A stretch of 64,000 bases of DNA from Oscillospiraceae bacterium (GCA_015066385.1 SVOJ01000012.1:19201-83200), one strand, 5' to 3'; shown: positions 9,583 through 18,887, counted from the first letter of the stretch. Program-made: numbers and translations. The notes: a model not told the origin generated them from the letters alone.

Positions 9583-9645
9583 ATGAAACACACATCCTTT
9601 GCAACAGCATACTTTTTTTACTTTTACTTTAACGACAAAAAGTAA
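9583..9645 (+). CDS. Phe/Tyr-rich leader peptide of transcription attenuator
   Basis: ATG AAA CAC ACA TCC TTT GCA ACA GCA TAC TTT TTT TAC TTT TAC TTT AAC GAC AAA AAG TAA = MKHTSFATAYFFYFYFNDKK*; AGGAG at 9572-9576. Confidence 0.85.
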   Translation: MKHTSFATAYFFYFYFNDKK

Positions 9646-9732
9646 AGGTTTTTTCGCTGTACCGCAAAGGCAAAGTTTTAACACTACTTTTCTTCAGCCG
9701 CAGTGAAAAACCTGCGGCTGATTTTATTTTTA
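9646..9732 (+). promoter_or_regulatory. Attenuator: mutually exclusive antiterminator and terminator
   Basis: Terminator CAGCCGCAG (9695-9703)/CTGCGGCTG (9712-9720) then ATTTTATTTTT. Competing helix AGGTTTTTTCGCTG (9646-9659) with CAGTGAAAAACCT (9701-9713): 13 pairs, one bulged T, one G-U. Confidence 0.8.
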
Positions 9733-9757
9733 TCATCATTTTACGGAGTTGCTTACT

Positions 9758-10852
9758 ATGATCGCAGTACTCAAACACAACACAACCGACGAACAACTCA
9801 AAAACCTGACCGACTGGCTGGCTTCGCAAGGTCTGGGCATACACATTTCCCGCGGTAATTACCAGACCATTGTCGGACTCATCGGCAACACAAGCAATGT
9901 GGATATTGAACTGATTGAAAGCCTTGAAATGGTGGAATCCGTACAAAGGGTTTCCGATCCGTTCAAAAGCATGGCAGCCGCCCTGAACACAGCAGACAGA
10001 GAATACACCGTCGGCATTGTCGGACTGGGACTTATCGGCGGCTCCATGGCGAGTGCCTACAAAGCGGCAGGCTGGACGGTGCTCGGTGCCGACCGTGATG
10101 CAACCACACTCGGCTACGCAAAACTTGCCGACATTATTTCCGATGAATTGACCGTGGACAACATAAACAAATGCGATCTGCTCATGATTGCCCTGTATCC
10201 GCAGGCAACCATCGGCTGGCTCAACGAAAATGCCTGCAAGATCAGCAAAAGCACCACCGTCATCGACCTTTGCGGCATCAAAGAAAGCGTGTGCGAGATC
10301 GGATTCCGAAAAGCCGCAGAACACGGCTTTGTGTTTATCGGTGGCCATCCCATGGCAGGCACACAGTTTTCGGGCATCAAATACAGCCGCTCCAACCTGT
10401 TCAAGGGGGCACCGATGGTGCTTGTACCCCCCGTATCTGACGACGAAATGTTGATTGAAAATGTTAAAAATATGCTCGCTCCTGCCGGGTTCGGTCGGTT
10501 TTCCGTCACCACGGCAAAAGACCACGACCGCATGATCGCATTCACTTCACAACTTGCACACGTTGTATCCAACGCTTACATCAAAAGTCCCACGGCCGAA
10601 CGCCACGGCGGTTTTTCGGCAGGCTCTTACAAGGATATGACAAGGGTTGCCTGGTTGAATGAGGAAATGTGGACACAACTGTTTCTTGAAAACGGCGAAG
10701 CACTGAACTTTGAACTCGACACCATCATAAATGCACTCACGCAATACCGTGATGCCATTGCAGACAAGGATGCACCCCGCCTGAAGGCACTGCTTCGTGA
10801 CGGCAGAATTGCCAAAGAAAACATAGACGGCAACGGGAAGGTGAAACAATGA
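9758..10852 (+). CDS. tyrA: Prephenate dehydrogenase with N-terminal DAHP-synthase-type ferredoxin-like domain
   Basis: GIVGLGLIGGSMASAYKAAGW, GGHPMAGTQFSGI, AFTSQLAHVVSNAY. N-terminus MIAVLKHNTTDEQLKNLTDWLASQGLGIHISRGNYQTIVGLIGNT...VESVQRVSDPFK resembles the regulatory domain of type I-beta DAHP synthase. ATG at 9758 after ACGGAG. Confidence 0.88.
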   Translation: MIAVLKHNTTDEQLKNLTDWLASQGLGIHISRGNYQTIVGLIGNTSNVDIELIESLEMVESVQRVSDPFKSMAAALNTADREYTVGIVGLGLIGGSMASAYKAAGWTVLGADRDATTLGYAKLADIISDELTVDNINKCDLLMIALYPQATIGWLNENACKISKSTTVIDLCGIKESVCEIGFRKAAEHGFVFIGGHPMAGTQFSGIKYSRSNLFKGAPMVLVPPVSDDEMLIENVKNMLAPAGFGRFSVTTAKDHDRMIAFTSQLAHVVSNAYIKSPTAERHGGFSAGSYKDMTRVAWLNEEMWTQLFLENGEALNFELDTIINALTQYRDAIADKDAPRLKALLRDGRIAKENIDGNGKVKQ

Positions 10853-11901
10853 AAACGGTAAGGGTCAACGCTTCAAAACAATATGAAGTTCGCATAAAAG
10901 ACGGCTTGCTCAAAGAAGCAGGACAGCAGATTCTGACGGTAAAAAAAGCATGCTCCTGTGTGCTTGTATCGGATGAAACGGTGTTTTCGATCTATGGCGA
11001 AACCGTTGTGCAATCCTTGCAGAATGCAGGCTTTTGTGTGCATACATTCCTCATTCCCCCGGGGGAAAGCTCCAAAAGCACCGCCAATCTTGTAAACCTG
11101 TGGGAATATCTTGCAGACTGCAACATCACAAGAAGCGACCTGCTTGTTGCCCTCGGCGGCGGCGTGGTCGGTGACTTAACGGGCTTTGCAGCGGCAACCT
11201 TTTTAAGAGGTATTGACTTTGTGCAGATTCCTACCACCTTGCTTGCCATGGTCGATTCCTCGGTCGGCGGTAAAACGGCGGTGGACCTGCAACACGGCAA
11301 AAACTTAGCGGGTGCTTTTTATCAGCCGAGCCTTGTGCTCTGCGACCCGTCCGCACTGGGCACACTGACTCCCGAAATTTTTGCCGACGGCATGGCGGAA
11401 GTCATCAAATACGGCTTTATCAACCGTCCCGAACTGATTGAAAAACTTGAAAAACAAGCGGACATAACCGATATCATCACCCTTTGCGTGGAAGACAAGC
11501 GTGACATCGTGGAACAGGATGAACGCGACAACGGTTGCCGACAACTTCTGAATCTCGGGCACACATTGGCACACGGTATTGAACTGCATTCCGGCTATAC
11601 CGTTTCGCACGGAAGTGCCGTTGCTGTCGGCATGGTACTCATCACAAAAGCCGCCGTCAAAGCAACTCTTTGTCCGCAGGAAACACTGGATATCCTACTC
11701 AATTTACTTCAAAAATACAATCTGCCGACAAAAACGCAGTTTACCTGTGAACAGCTTTGCGAAGCGGCGTTGGAAGACAAAAAACGCAAAGGCTCTTTTA
11801 TTACCCTTGTCATTCCGACCCAAACGGGCAGATCGGAACTGAAAAAGACAGCCATTGAAGACTTACCTGCATTTCTTATAAAGGCATGGGATAACACATG
11901 A
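10849..11901 (+). CDS. aroB: 3-dehydroquinate synthase
   Basis: LLVALGGGVVGDLTGFAAATFLRGIDFVQIPTTLLAMVDSSVGGKTAVDLQHGKNLAGAFYQP. Confidence 0.95.
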   Translation: MKTVRVNASKQYEVRIKDGLLKEAGQQILTVKKACSCVLVSDETVFSIYGETVVQSLQNAGFCVHTFLIPPGESSKSTANLVNLWEYLADCNITRSDLLVALGGGVVGDLTGFAAATFLRGIDFVQIPTTLLAMVDSSVGGKTAVDLQHGKNLAGAFYQPSLVLCDPSALGTLTPEIFADGMAEVIKYGFINRPELIEKLEKQADITDIITLCVEDKRDIVEQDERDNGCRQLLNLGHTLAHGIELHSGYTVSHGSAVAVGMVLITKAAVKATLCPQETLDILLNLLQKYNLPTKTQFTCEQLCEAALEDKKRKGSFITLVIPTQTGRSELKKTAIEDLPAFLIKAWDNT

Positions 11902-13136
11902 CAAAAACAATTGACAATCGCCCTCTCGGCGGAAAAATTCATGCAATTCCCTCCAAAAGCGAGGCACACAGACTGCTCATCTGTGCAGCTTTGAGCGACA
12001 AAAAAACAAAAATCACCTGCCCGCAGACAAGCAAAGACATTCAGGCGACCGCCGACTGCCTTTGTGCGTTGGGGGCTTCCATTACATATGAAAACGGGAT
12101 TTACACCGTTGCACCGATTCGGCAACCCGTCAGCAATGCGATTTTACCCTGCGGAGAATCGGGTTCGACCATACGTTTTTTAATTCCGCTTGTGTGCGGA
12201 TTGGGCGTTTCGGCGGTCTTTCAAATGGAAGGCAGACTCCCTGACCGACCGCTGTCCCCCTTAAAAGAAGAACTCGAAAACCACGGTATCTGTTTTGAAA
12301 AAAACGGCAATCTCCTTACGGTAAGCGGCACTTTGCAGGGACACGACTTCACCATTGATGCAGGTGTGTCTTCGCAGTTCATAAGCGGGATGCTGTTTAT
12401 GCTGACCCGCCACGGCGGCACACTGACCCTCACGGGGAAGATTGAAAGCAGCTCGTATATCGACATGACCGTACGTGCGTTGCAAAAATACAAAGCCGCC
12501 TTGCAAAAGACGGAAAACGGGTTTGCCGTTGAACACAGGATTCTCGCGGCAGATGCACAACTGCATACGGAAGGTGACTGGTCAAATGCCGCATTCTTTC
12601 TGTGTGCAGGCAGTTTCGGCAAAAAACCGATCACCGTCACGGGACTGGATTTTCAATCGGCACAGGGTGACAAAAAAATTGTTGAAATCCTCAAACAATT
12701 CGGTGCAAGAATTGAAATAAAAGCCGATGCCGTCACTGTCTTTGCATCCGAATTGCACGGCATTTCCATTGATGCATCGCAAATTCCCGACCTTGTGCCT
12801 GTGCTGGCAGTCGCAGCCTGTGCGGCAAAGGGAACGACCCGCATTTACAATGCACAACGGCTTCGCCTGAAAGAAAGCGACCGTTTGCAGACAACAAAAG
12901 ACCTGCTGTGTGCTTTGGGTGCGGATGTGACGATCACAGAAGACGGTCTTTTGATAAACGGGCAAAAGCCCTTGCACGGTGCGTGTGTGGACAGTGCAAA
13001 CGATCACCGCATTGCCATGTCTGCCGCCGTTGCCGCCGTTTTGTGCGACACGGATATTACACTTTCGGGAGCACAAGCGGTAGAAAAATCCTATCCCGCA
13101 TTCTGGGATGATTTCGACAAACTGAAAGGGGAATAA
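11898..13136 (+). CDS. aroA: 3-phosphoshikimate 1-carboxyvinyltransferase (EPSP synthase)
   Basis: PSKSEAHRLLICAAL, CGESGSTIRFLIPL, RLRLKESDRLQTT, NDHRIAMSAAVAA. Confidence 0.95.
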   Translation: MTKTIDNRPLGGKIHAIPSKSEAHRLLICAALSDKKTKITCPQTSKDIQATADCLCALGASITYENGIYTVAPIRQPVSNAILPCGESGSTIRFLIPLVCGLGVSAVFQMEGRLPDRPLSPLKEELENHGICFEKNGNLLTVSGTLQGHDFTIDAGVSSQFISGMLFMLTRHGGTLTLTGKIESSSYIDMTVRALQKYKAALQKTENGFAVEHRILAADAQLHTEGDWSNAAFFLCAGSFGKKPITVTGLDFQSAQGDKKIVEILKQFGARIEIKADAVTVFASELHGISIDASQIPDLVPVLAVAACAAKGTTRIYNAQRLRLKESDRLQTTKDLLCALGADVTITEDGLLINGQKPLHGACVDSANDHRIAMSAAVAAVLCDTDITLSGAQAVEKSYPAFWDDFDKLKGE

Positions 13137-13138
13137 AA

Positions 13139-14215
13139 ATGCTCACCCCATACGGCAACAATTTAAAAATTTACATAGAGGGCGGCTCGCACGACGAAAA
13201 GATCGAATTGTTTTTGGACGGTTTTCCGTCGGGCATGCAGGTCGATGAAGATGCCTTGCAATCCTTCATGAACCGCCGTGCACCGGGACAAAATGCGTTT
13301 TCAACCACACGCAAGGAAGCCGACAAACCTGTTTTTCTGTCAGGGCTGACAAACGGCAAAACCGACGGCAGCCGCATTCATGCCGTAATTTACAACAGCA
13401 ATCAGCACTCGTCGGACTATTCTTTCGTTAAAGAAACGCCCCGTCCGTCCCATGCCGATTTCTGTGCCATACAGAAATACGGGCAGGATGTGGATCTTCG
13501 CGGCGGCGGTCATTTTTCGGGCAGACTCACAGCCATGCTGTGTGTGGCAGGTGCACTGTGCAAGCAATATCTGCAGGAAAAAGGCATCGAAGTGTTTGCC
13601 CACATTCACAGCATCGGCGGCATCAAAGACATTCCGTTCGACCTTTGCAAGGTCGGCAAAACGGAACAAAAACTTCTTGCCGACAGACCCTTTGCCGTGC
13701 TCGATGAACAGGCAGGACAAAAAATGCAGGAGCTTATTCTGCAGGCAAAAGCAGATTGCGACTCTGTGGGCGGTATTGTTGAATGTGCCGTTACGGGATT
13801 ACCCGTGGGCTTGGGGGAACACCTGTTTGCAGGTGTTGAAAGCAGAATTGCCGCCGCCGTTTATTCCGTCCCCGCCGTCAAAGGGGTGGAATTCGGCAAC
13901 GGCTTCGGCTGTGCTTCGCTTTTCGGTTCGCAAAACAACGATCCGTTTGAAACGGACGGACAGAAAATATATACCAAAACCAACAACTGCGGCGGCATCT
14001 TGGGCGGGATGACAAACGGCATGCCCCTTGTGTTCAGGGCCGCATTCAAGCCGACACCCAGTATTGCAAAAGAACAAGCCACGGTGTCGCTTTCCAAAAT
14101 GGAAAACACAACTTTAAAAATAAAAGGACGGCACGACCCCTGCATTGTGCAAAGAGCCGTACCCGTCACGGAAGCCGCCGCCGCAATTGCGGTGTGCGAT
14201 CTGTTACTCGACTGA
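13139..14215 (+). CDS. aroC: Chorismate synthase
   Basis: GNNLKIYIEGGSHDEKIELFLDGFPSG, RPSHADFCAIQKYGQDVDLRGGGHFSGRLTA, NNCGGILGGMTNGMPLVFRAAFKPTPSI. Confidence 0.95.
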   Translation: MLTPYGNNLKIYIEGGSHDEKIELFLDGFPSGMQVDEDALQSFMNRRAPGQNAFSTTRKEADKPVFLSGLTNGKTDGSRIHAVIYNSNQHSSDYSFVKETPRPSHADFCAIQKYGQDVDLRGGGHFSGRLTAMLCVAGALCKQYLQEKGIEVFAHIHSIGGIKDIPFDLCKVGKTEQKLLADRPFAVLDEQAGQKMQELILQAKADCDSVGGIVECAVTGLPVGLGEHLFAGVESRIAAAVYSVPAVKGVEFGNGFGCASLFGSQNNDPFETDGQKIYTKTNNCGGILGGMTNGMPLVFRAAFKPTPSIAKEQATVSLSKMENTTLKIKGRHDPCIVQRAVPVTEAAAAIAVCDLLLD

Positions 14216-14226
14216 GGGTGAAAAAA

Positions 14227-15387
14227 ATGGAAAATGAATTGCAATCTTTAGATACATTAAGACAACGCATTGACGAAGTGGACCGCCAACTGGTTGAGTT
14301 GTTCAAGGAGCGAATGGAAATCAGTGCAGGCGTGGCACAGTATAAACGTGCAAACGGAAAACCCGTGTACGACGGTGCCCGTGAACGTGAAAAACTGGCA
14401 AAGGTGTCCGCACTTGCGGGAGAGGATTTTGCCGACTACAGCAGGGTGCTGTATTCCACCATTATGTCGCTGTCGCGATCCTATCAGGAAAAACTGCTCG
14501 GCACGCAGTCACAGACGGGTGAAATCCTTGCAAAAGCCGAACAGAACACCCCGAAGCTGTTTCCGACAACCGCGAAAGTGGCTTGTCAGGGCATTGAGGG
14601 TGCTTATTCACAGATTGCGGCGCAAAATCTGTTTGAGCTGCCGCAGATTACATACTACCCGACCTTTGAGGGTGTTTTTGAGGCCATTGAATCGGGCACA
14701 TGCCGCTACGGTGTGTTGCCGCTTGAAAACAGCACGGCAGGATCGGTCGGCAAGGTGTATGACCTGATGCTGAAAAAGAATTTTTACATCGTGCGGTCAT
14801 TCCGTTTGAAAATCGACCACAACCTGCTTGTTAAAAAAGGGGTACGTTTTGAAGATATCCGCGAGGTGTTCTCGCATGAGCAGGCAATCAGCCAGTGTGC
14901 GTCTTTCTTAAAAGCCAATCCGCAGATCAAAGTGACCGCGTGTCCCAACACCGCCATGGCGGCACGGCTTGCCGCCGAAACCGACAGAAACGATGTGGCG
15001 GCTCTCTCCTCACGTGATTGTGCACAATTGTACGGTCTTGTGAATCTTGCCGCAAGCGTACAGGACAATGCAAACAACCACACAAGATTTATCTGCATTT
15101 CACGCACACCCGAAATTTATCCCGGTGCAGACAAGACCACGCTTATGATGATTGCACCGCACAAACCCGGTGCACTGTATGTGCTTCTTTCACACTTCTT
15201 TGCACACGGAATCAACATTTCAAAATTGGAAAGCCGTCCTCTGCCCGACCGCGATTTTGAATTTTTGTTTTATCTTGACCTCGATGTGTCGGTCTATTCC
15301 CCGAAACTACCCATGGTGCTGGCAGAACTCGAACGGCAAAGCGAGCAGTTCCGTTATTTGGGCAGTTATATTGAACAGATAGGATAA
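14227..15387 (+). CDS. pheA: Bifunctional chorismate mutase/prephenate dehydratase
   Basis: N-terminal LDTLRQRIDEVDRQLVELFKERMEISAGVAQYK; then CQGIEGAYSQIAAQNLF, SHEQAISQCASFL, ESRPLPDRDFEFLFYLDLDV. Confidence 0.93.
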   Translation: MENELQSLDTLRQRIDEVDRQLVELFKERMEISAGVAQYKRANGKPVYDGAREREKLAKVSALAGEDFADYSRVLYSTIMSLSRSYQEKLLGTQSQTGEILAKAEQNTPKLFPTTAKVACQGIEGAYSQIAAQNLFELPQITYYPTFEGVFEAIESGTCRYGVLPLENSTAGSVGKVYDLMLKKNFYIVRSFRLKIDHNLLVKKGVRFEDIREVFSHEQAISQCASFLKANPQIKVTACPNTAMAARLAAETDRNDVAALSSRDCAQLYGLVNLAASVQDNANNHTRFICISRTPEIYPGADKTTLMMIAPHKPGALYVLLSHFFAHGINISKLESRPLPDRDFEFLFYLDLDVSVYSPKLPMVLAELERQSEQFRYLGSYIEQIG

Positions 15388-15391
15388 AATT

Positions 15392-16636
15392 ATGGAACAT
15401 GCAGAAAATTTCAGGGCAGGCTTAATCGGGCACAAACTGTCGCACAGTTTTTCGCCGCAGATTCACGCAGAACTTGCCGATTATGAATATAAACTTTTTG
15501 AACTTGAACCCGACGAGATTGGTGCATTTTTACAAAACGGCAATTTTGATGCCACAAATGTGACCATTCCCTACAAAAAAGAAGTGATGCCGTTTTTGGC
15601 GGAAATTTCCGAAGAAGCACAGAAAATCGGTTCGGTCAACACCATTACCCGCACCGCAAAGGGGCTTAAAGGCGATAACACGGACTATTTCGGTTTTTTG
15701 TATATGCTTAAAAAAAGCGGTATTGCGGTAAAAAACAAAAAATGTCTTGTGCTCGGCTCGGGTGGAGCTTCGGTCACGGTCTGTGCGGTACTCAAAGACA
15801 TGGGTGCAGATGTGGTTGTCATCTCCCGTTCGGGTGAAGATAATTACGAAAACCTTGACCGCCACAAAGATGCGGCTGTGATTGTGAACACCACACCCGT
15901 CGGAATGTATCCGAATACAGGCATATCCCCTGTTGACCTGACCGTGTTTCCCGTTCTTGAAGGGGTGCTTGACCTTATTTACAACCCTGCAAGAACACAG
16001 TTGCTTCTCGATGCACAGAAACTGAATATCCCTTGTTTGAACGGTCTTGCCATGCTGACCGCACAGGCAAAAAAGGCCTGCGAACTGTTTTTAAACACGC
16101 AGATTGACGACAGTGAAATTGACCGCATCACCGCAAAAATCGCTTCGGACAGCGAAAACATCATTCTTATCGGCATGCCCGGGTGCGGAAAATCCACCGC
16201 CGGCAAAGCCCTTGCCGAAATGACGGGCAGGCAGTTTGTTGATACAGATGAAATAATCGAGCAAAAAGCGGGGATGCCCATTCCCGACATTTTTGCAAAA
16301 TACGGTGAAGTGCACTTCCGCACACTTGAACACGAAGCGGTGTGCGAGTGTGCAAAAAAAAGCGGCCTCGTGCTTGCCACGGGCGGCGGTGTAATCAAAA
16401 CAAAAGAAAACTACAATTGTCTGCATCAGAACGGCAAAGTCATCTGGTTGCAACGGGATGTGAACCTGCTTGCAACGGACGGCAGACCCCTGTCGCAGCA
16501 AAGCGGTGTTTTCAAACTTTATGAGGAACGAAAACCCCTGTATGAATACTTCTGCGACATTGCAGTGCAATGTGACACCGATGCAACCATAACGGCAAAA
16601 AACATTCTTACCGCTTTCAAGGAGGTACAGACATGA
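15392..16636 (+). CDS. aroE-aroK: Shikimate dehydrogenase-shikimate kinase fusion
   Basis: AroE half: GLIGHKLSHSFSPQIHAEL, NVTIPYKKEVMPFL, GDNTDYFGF. AroK half: NIILIGMPGCGKSTAGKALAEMTGRQFVDTDEIIEQKAG, ATGGGVIKTKENY. Confidence 0.93.
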   Translation: MEHAENFRAGLIGHKLSHSFSPQIHAELADYEYKLFELEPDEIGAFLQNGNFDATNVTIPYKKEVMPFLAEISEEAQKIGSVNTITRTAKGLKGDNTDYFGFLYMLKKSGIAVKNKKCLVLGSGGASVTVCAVLKDMGADVVVISRSGEDNYENLDRHKDAAVIVNTTPVGMYPNTGISPVDLTVFPVLEGVLDLIYNPARTQLLLDAQKLNIPCLNGLAMLTAQAKKACELFLNTQIDDSEIDRITAKIASDSENIILIGMPGCGKSTAGKALAEMTGRQFVDTDEIIEQKAGMPIPDIFAKYGEVHFRTLEHEAVCECAKKSGLVLATGGGVIKTKENYNCLHQNGKVIWLQRDVNLLATDGRPLSQQSGVFKLYEERKPLYEYFCDIAVQCDTDATITAKNILTAFKEVQT

Positions 16637-17061
16637 AAATTCTTGTGATCAACGGGCCGAATCTCAATTTATTGGGACTGCGCGAACCCGACCTATACGG
16701 CAAACAGGATTACAAAGCCCTTTGTGAGTTTATAAAAGAAAACAGTCTCGGCAATGAAGTGGAACTGTTTCAGTCCAACCACGAGGGTGTCATTGTGGAT
16801 AAAATCCAATCCGCATATAAAAACTTTGACGGCATCGTTATCAATCCCGCCGCCTACACACACACGTCCGTTGCCATTTTAGATGCACTCAAGGCGGTCG
16901 GAATTCCGACCGTGGAAGTACACCTGACCGACATTGCCCAACGAGAAGCATTCCGTCAGCACTCTTTTGTTTCACTGTATGCGGAAAAACAAATCAAGGG
17001 CAAAGGCTTTGACGGTTATGCACAAGCAATCGGATATTTAACAAACAAGTACGGAAAGTGA
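16633..17061 (+). CDS. aroQ: 3-dehydroquinate dehydratase, type II
   Basis: KILVINGPNLNLLGLREPDLYG, INPAAYTHTSVAILDAL, EVHLTDIAQREAFRQHSFVS. Confidence 0.95.
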   Translation: MKILVINGPNLNLLGLREPDLYGKQDYKALCEFIKENSLGNEVELFQSNHEGVIVDKIQSAYKNFDGIVINPAAYTHTSVAILDALKAVGIPTVEVHLTDIAQREAFRQHSFVSLYAEKQIKGKGFDGYAQAIGYLTNKYGK

Positions 17062-17073
17062 GGTATATTTATT

Positions 17074-18105
17074 ATGTCTATGGATTTCAAACGCAAACTC
17101 CCCATCCCGATGGAGGTCAAAGAAAAGTTCCCCGTATCCTTTGCGGCAACGCAGAAAAAAGAAGCAATTGATGCCGAGGTCGCCGATGTGTTCAAAGGTG
17201 AATCGGACAAAAAAATCCTCATCATCGGCCCGTGTTCGGCTGACCGTGCGGATGCTGTTTTTGAATATTGCGAAAGACTTAAAAATGTGCAGGAGCAGGT
17301 CAAGGATAAACTGATTCTCATTCCCCGCATTTACACCAACAAGCCCCGCACCACAGGCGAAGGCTACAAAGGAATGCTGCACCAGCCCGATCCCAACAAC
17401 AAGCCCGACCCGTTCCAGGGCATTCTCGCCATCCGTGAACTGCACACAAGAGTGCTGACGGAACTTGGCATGTCCACCGCGGACGAAATGCTCTATCCCG
17501 CCAACCACCGTTATTTAAGCGACCTGATGAGTTATGTTGCCGTGGGTGCACGTTCAAGCGAAAATCAGGAACACCGCCTTGTGGCAAGCGGCATTTCCGT
17601 TCCCGTCGGCATGAAAAATCCCACCGCAGGCGATCTTTCCGTTATGCTCAACTCCGTCAAAGCCGCACAGGCAAGCCACTCCTTCATTTACAGAGGCTGG
17701 GACGTGGAAACCAGCGGCAACCTCCTTGCACACGCCATTTTAAGAGGTTTTGTTAACAAACACGGACAGTCAATGCCCAACTACCACTATGAAGACCTCG
17801 AAATGCTGTGCGAAATGTATGCAAAATCGGGCATTGCAAACCCCGCCGCCATCATCGACTGCAACCATGCAAACTCCGACAAAAAGTGGTTTGAACAACC
17901 CCGTATCTGCAAAGAAGTTCTGCACTCCTGCCGCCACAATGCGGACATTGCAAAACTGGTCAAGGGCTTCATGATCGAAAGTTACCTCGAAGACGGTAAT
18001 CAGAAGATCGGCCCCGACGAAGTGTACGGCAAATCCATCACCGACCCGTGCCTGGGCTGGGAAAAGAGCGAAAAACTCATCCTCGAAATCGCGGATCTTA
18101 TATAA
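17074..18105 (+). CDS. aroF: DAHP synthase, AroF/G/H (type I-alpha) family
   Basis: IIGPCSADRADAVFEYCERL, IPRIYTNKPRTTGEGYKGMLHQPDPN, ARSSENQEHRLVASG, IDCNHANSDK. Confidence 0.93.
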   Translation: MSMDFKRKLPIPMEVKEKFPVSFAATQKKEAIDAEVADVFKGESDKKILIIGPCSADRADAVFEYCERLKNVQEQVKDKLILIPRIYTNKPRTTGEGYKGMLHQPDPNNKPDPFQGILAIRELHTRVLTELGMSTADEMLYPANHRYLSDLMSYVAVGARSSENQEHRLVASGISVPVGMKNPTAGDLSVMLNSVKAAQASHSFIYRGWDVETSGNLLAHAILRGFVNKHGQSMPNYHYEDLEMLCEMYAKSGIANPAAIIDCNHANSDKKWFEQPRICKEVLHSCRHNADIAKLVKGFMIESYLEDGNQKIGPDEVYGKSITDPCLGWEKSEKLILEIADLI

Positions 18106-18117
18106 TATAAAGAAAAC

Positions 18118-18158
18118 GACCTGCACTCTGGTAAAAAAGTGCAGGTCTGCTTTTATTT
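18118..18158. terminator. Terminator hairpin at end of aromatic operon
   Basis: GACCTGCACT-ctggtaaaaa-AGTGCAGGTC followed by T-rich tract. Confidence 0.85.
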
Positions 18159-18605
18159 TTTTTGTGCGTTTCCGTATTCGCGTCGCATGGCTTGCACGGA
18201 CACCACCCATTGTTTGCCGAATTTGCAGACATCCACACCGTTTACAAGCTTTCCGTATGCGACAGCCTTGCGCAAGGTGCTTTCATGCAGCCCCCAAAGA
18301 CTGCTTGCATCACCAAATGCCATCAACCCGTCAAACGGAGTTGCAATCTGTGTTCCGTTTGCCCACAGTTCATCGCAGGAAAGATCTAATTCATCCTCCC
18401 ATACGATACCGTAGCCGCCCACATCCGTTTCAACACAGTAAAACAAATCAGGATTTTCAAGTAAAGCCTTGAAAACAGGCAAGGATTCAAACAAGGGTTT
18501 TATGTCATATATTTTTGTAACACCCTCACAAAACTGCACACTGAGTTTATAGTCGGGCAAAGGAAAAACATTTTTGACTTTGTGAAACATAAATATGCAC
18601 CTCAT
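18153..18605 (-). CDS. DUF2442 domain-containing protein
   Basis: VKNVFPLPDYKLSVQFCEGVTKIYDIKPLFE...FKALLENPDLFYCVETDVGGYGIVWEDELDLSCDELWANG. Confidence 0.8.
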   Translation of the reverse strand: MRCIFMFHKVKNVFPLPDYKLSVQFCEGVTKIYDIKPLFESLPVFKALLENPDLFYCVETDVGGYGIVWEDELDLSCDELWANGTQIATPFDGLMAFGDASSLWGLHESTLRKAVAYGKLVNGVDVCKFGKQWVVSVQAMRREYGNAQKK

Positions 18606-18856
18606 TCCAGCGGCGGCAGATTTTTAAATTCCTGCGTTTCCCAGATTTCTATTAGTTCCTGTTTGTTGATTTCAATCCATTCGAGCACCATTGCGAGTGC
18701 CTTTGGCGGAAGAAAACCGTCCAACACTTCTCCTGTCATAAAATCAACAGCAGCCGCATCGTCATTATATATTGCATGGATGTGCGGCGGATTATGCTCA
18801 TGCTGTAAAAAATACATTCTGATCACAATCCCGTAAAATCTCGATAAAACAGGCAC
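18602..18856 (-). CDS. DUF4160 domain-containing protein
   Basis: VPVLSRFYGIVIRMYFLQHEHNPPHIHAIYNDDAAAVDF; GTG start at 18856 preferred (GGGAG 5-6 nt upstream) because the track's ATG at 18892 overlaps the -10. Confidence 0.8.
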   Translation of the reverse strand: MPVLSRFYGIVIRMYFLQHEHNPPHIHAIYNDDAAAVDFMTGEVLDGFLPPKALAMVLEWIEINKQELIEIWETQEFKNLPPLE

Positions 18857-18887
18857 ATATACCACTCCCAATTTCTTTTTCAGTATT

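Noticed and set aside
9555-9757. T-box leader as an alternative to the attenuator
   Set aside because: No T-box consensus (TGGNACCGCG-like) was seen, and the leader peptide plus competing hairpins explain the region better.
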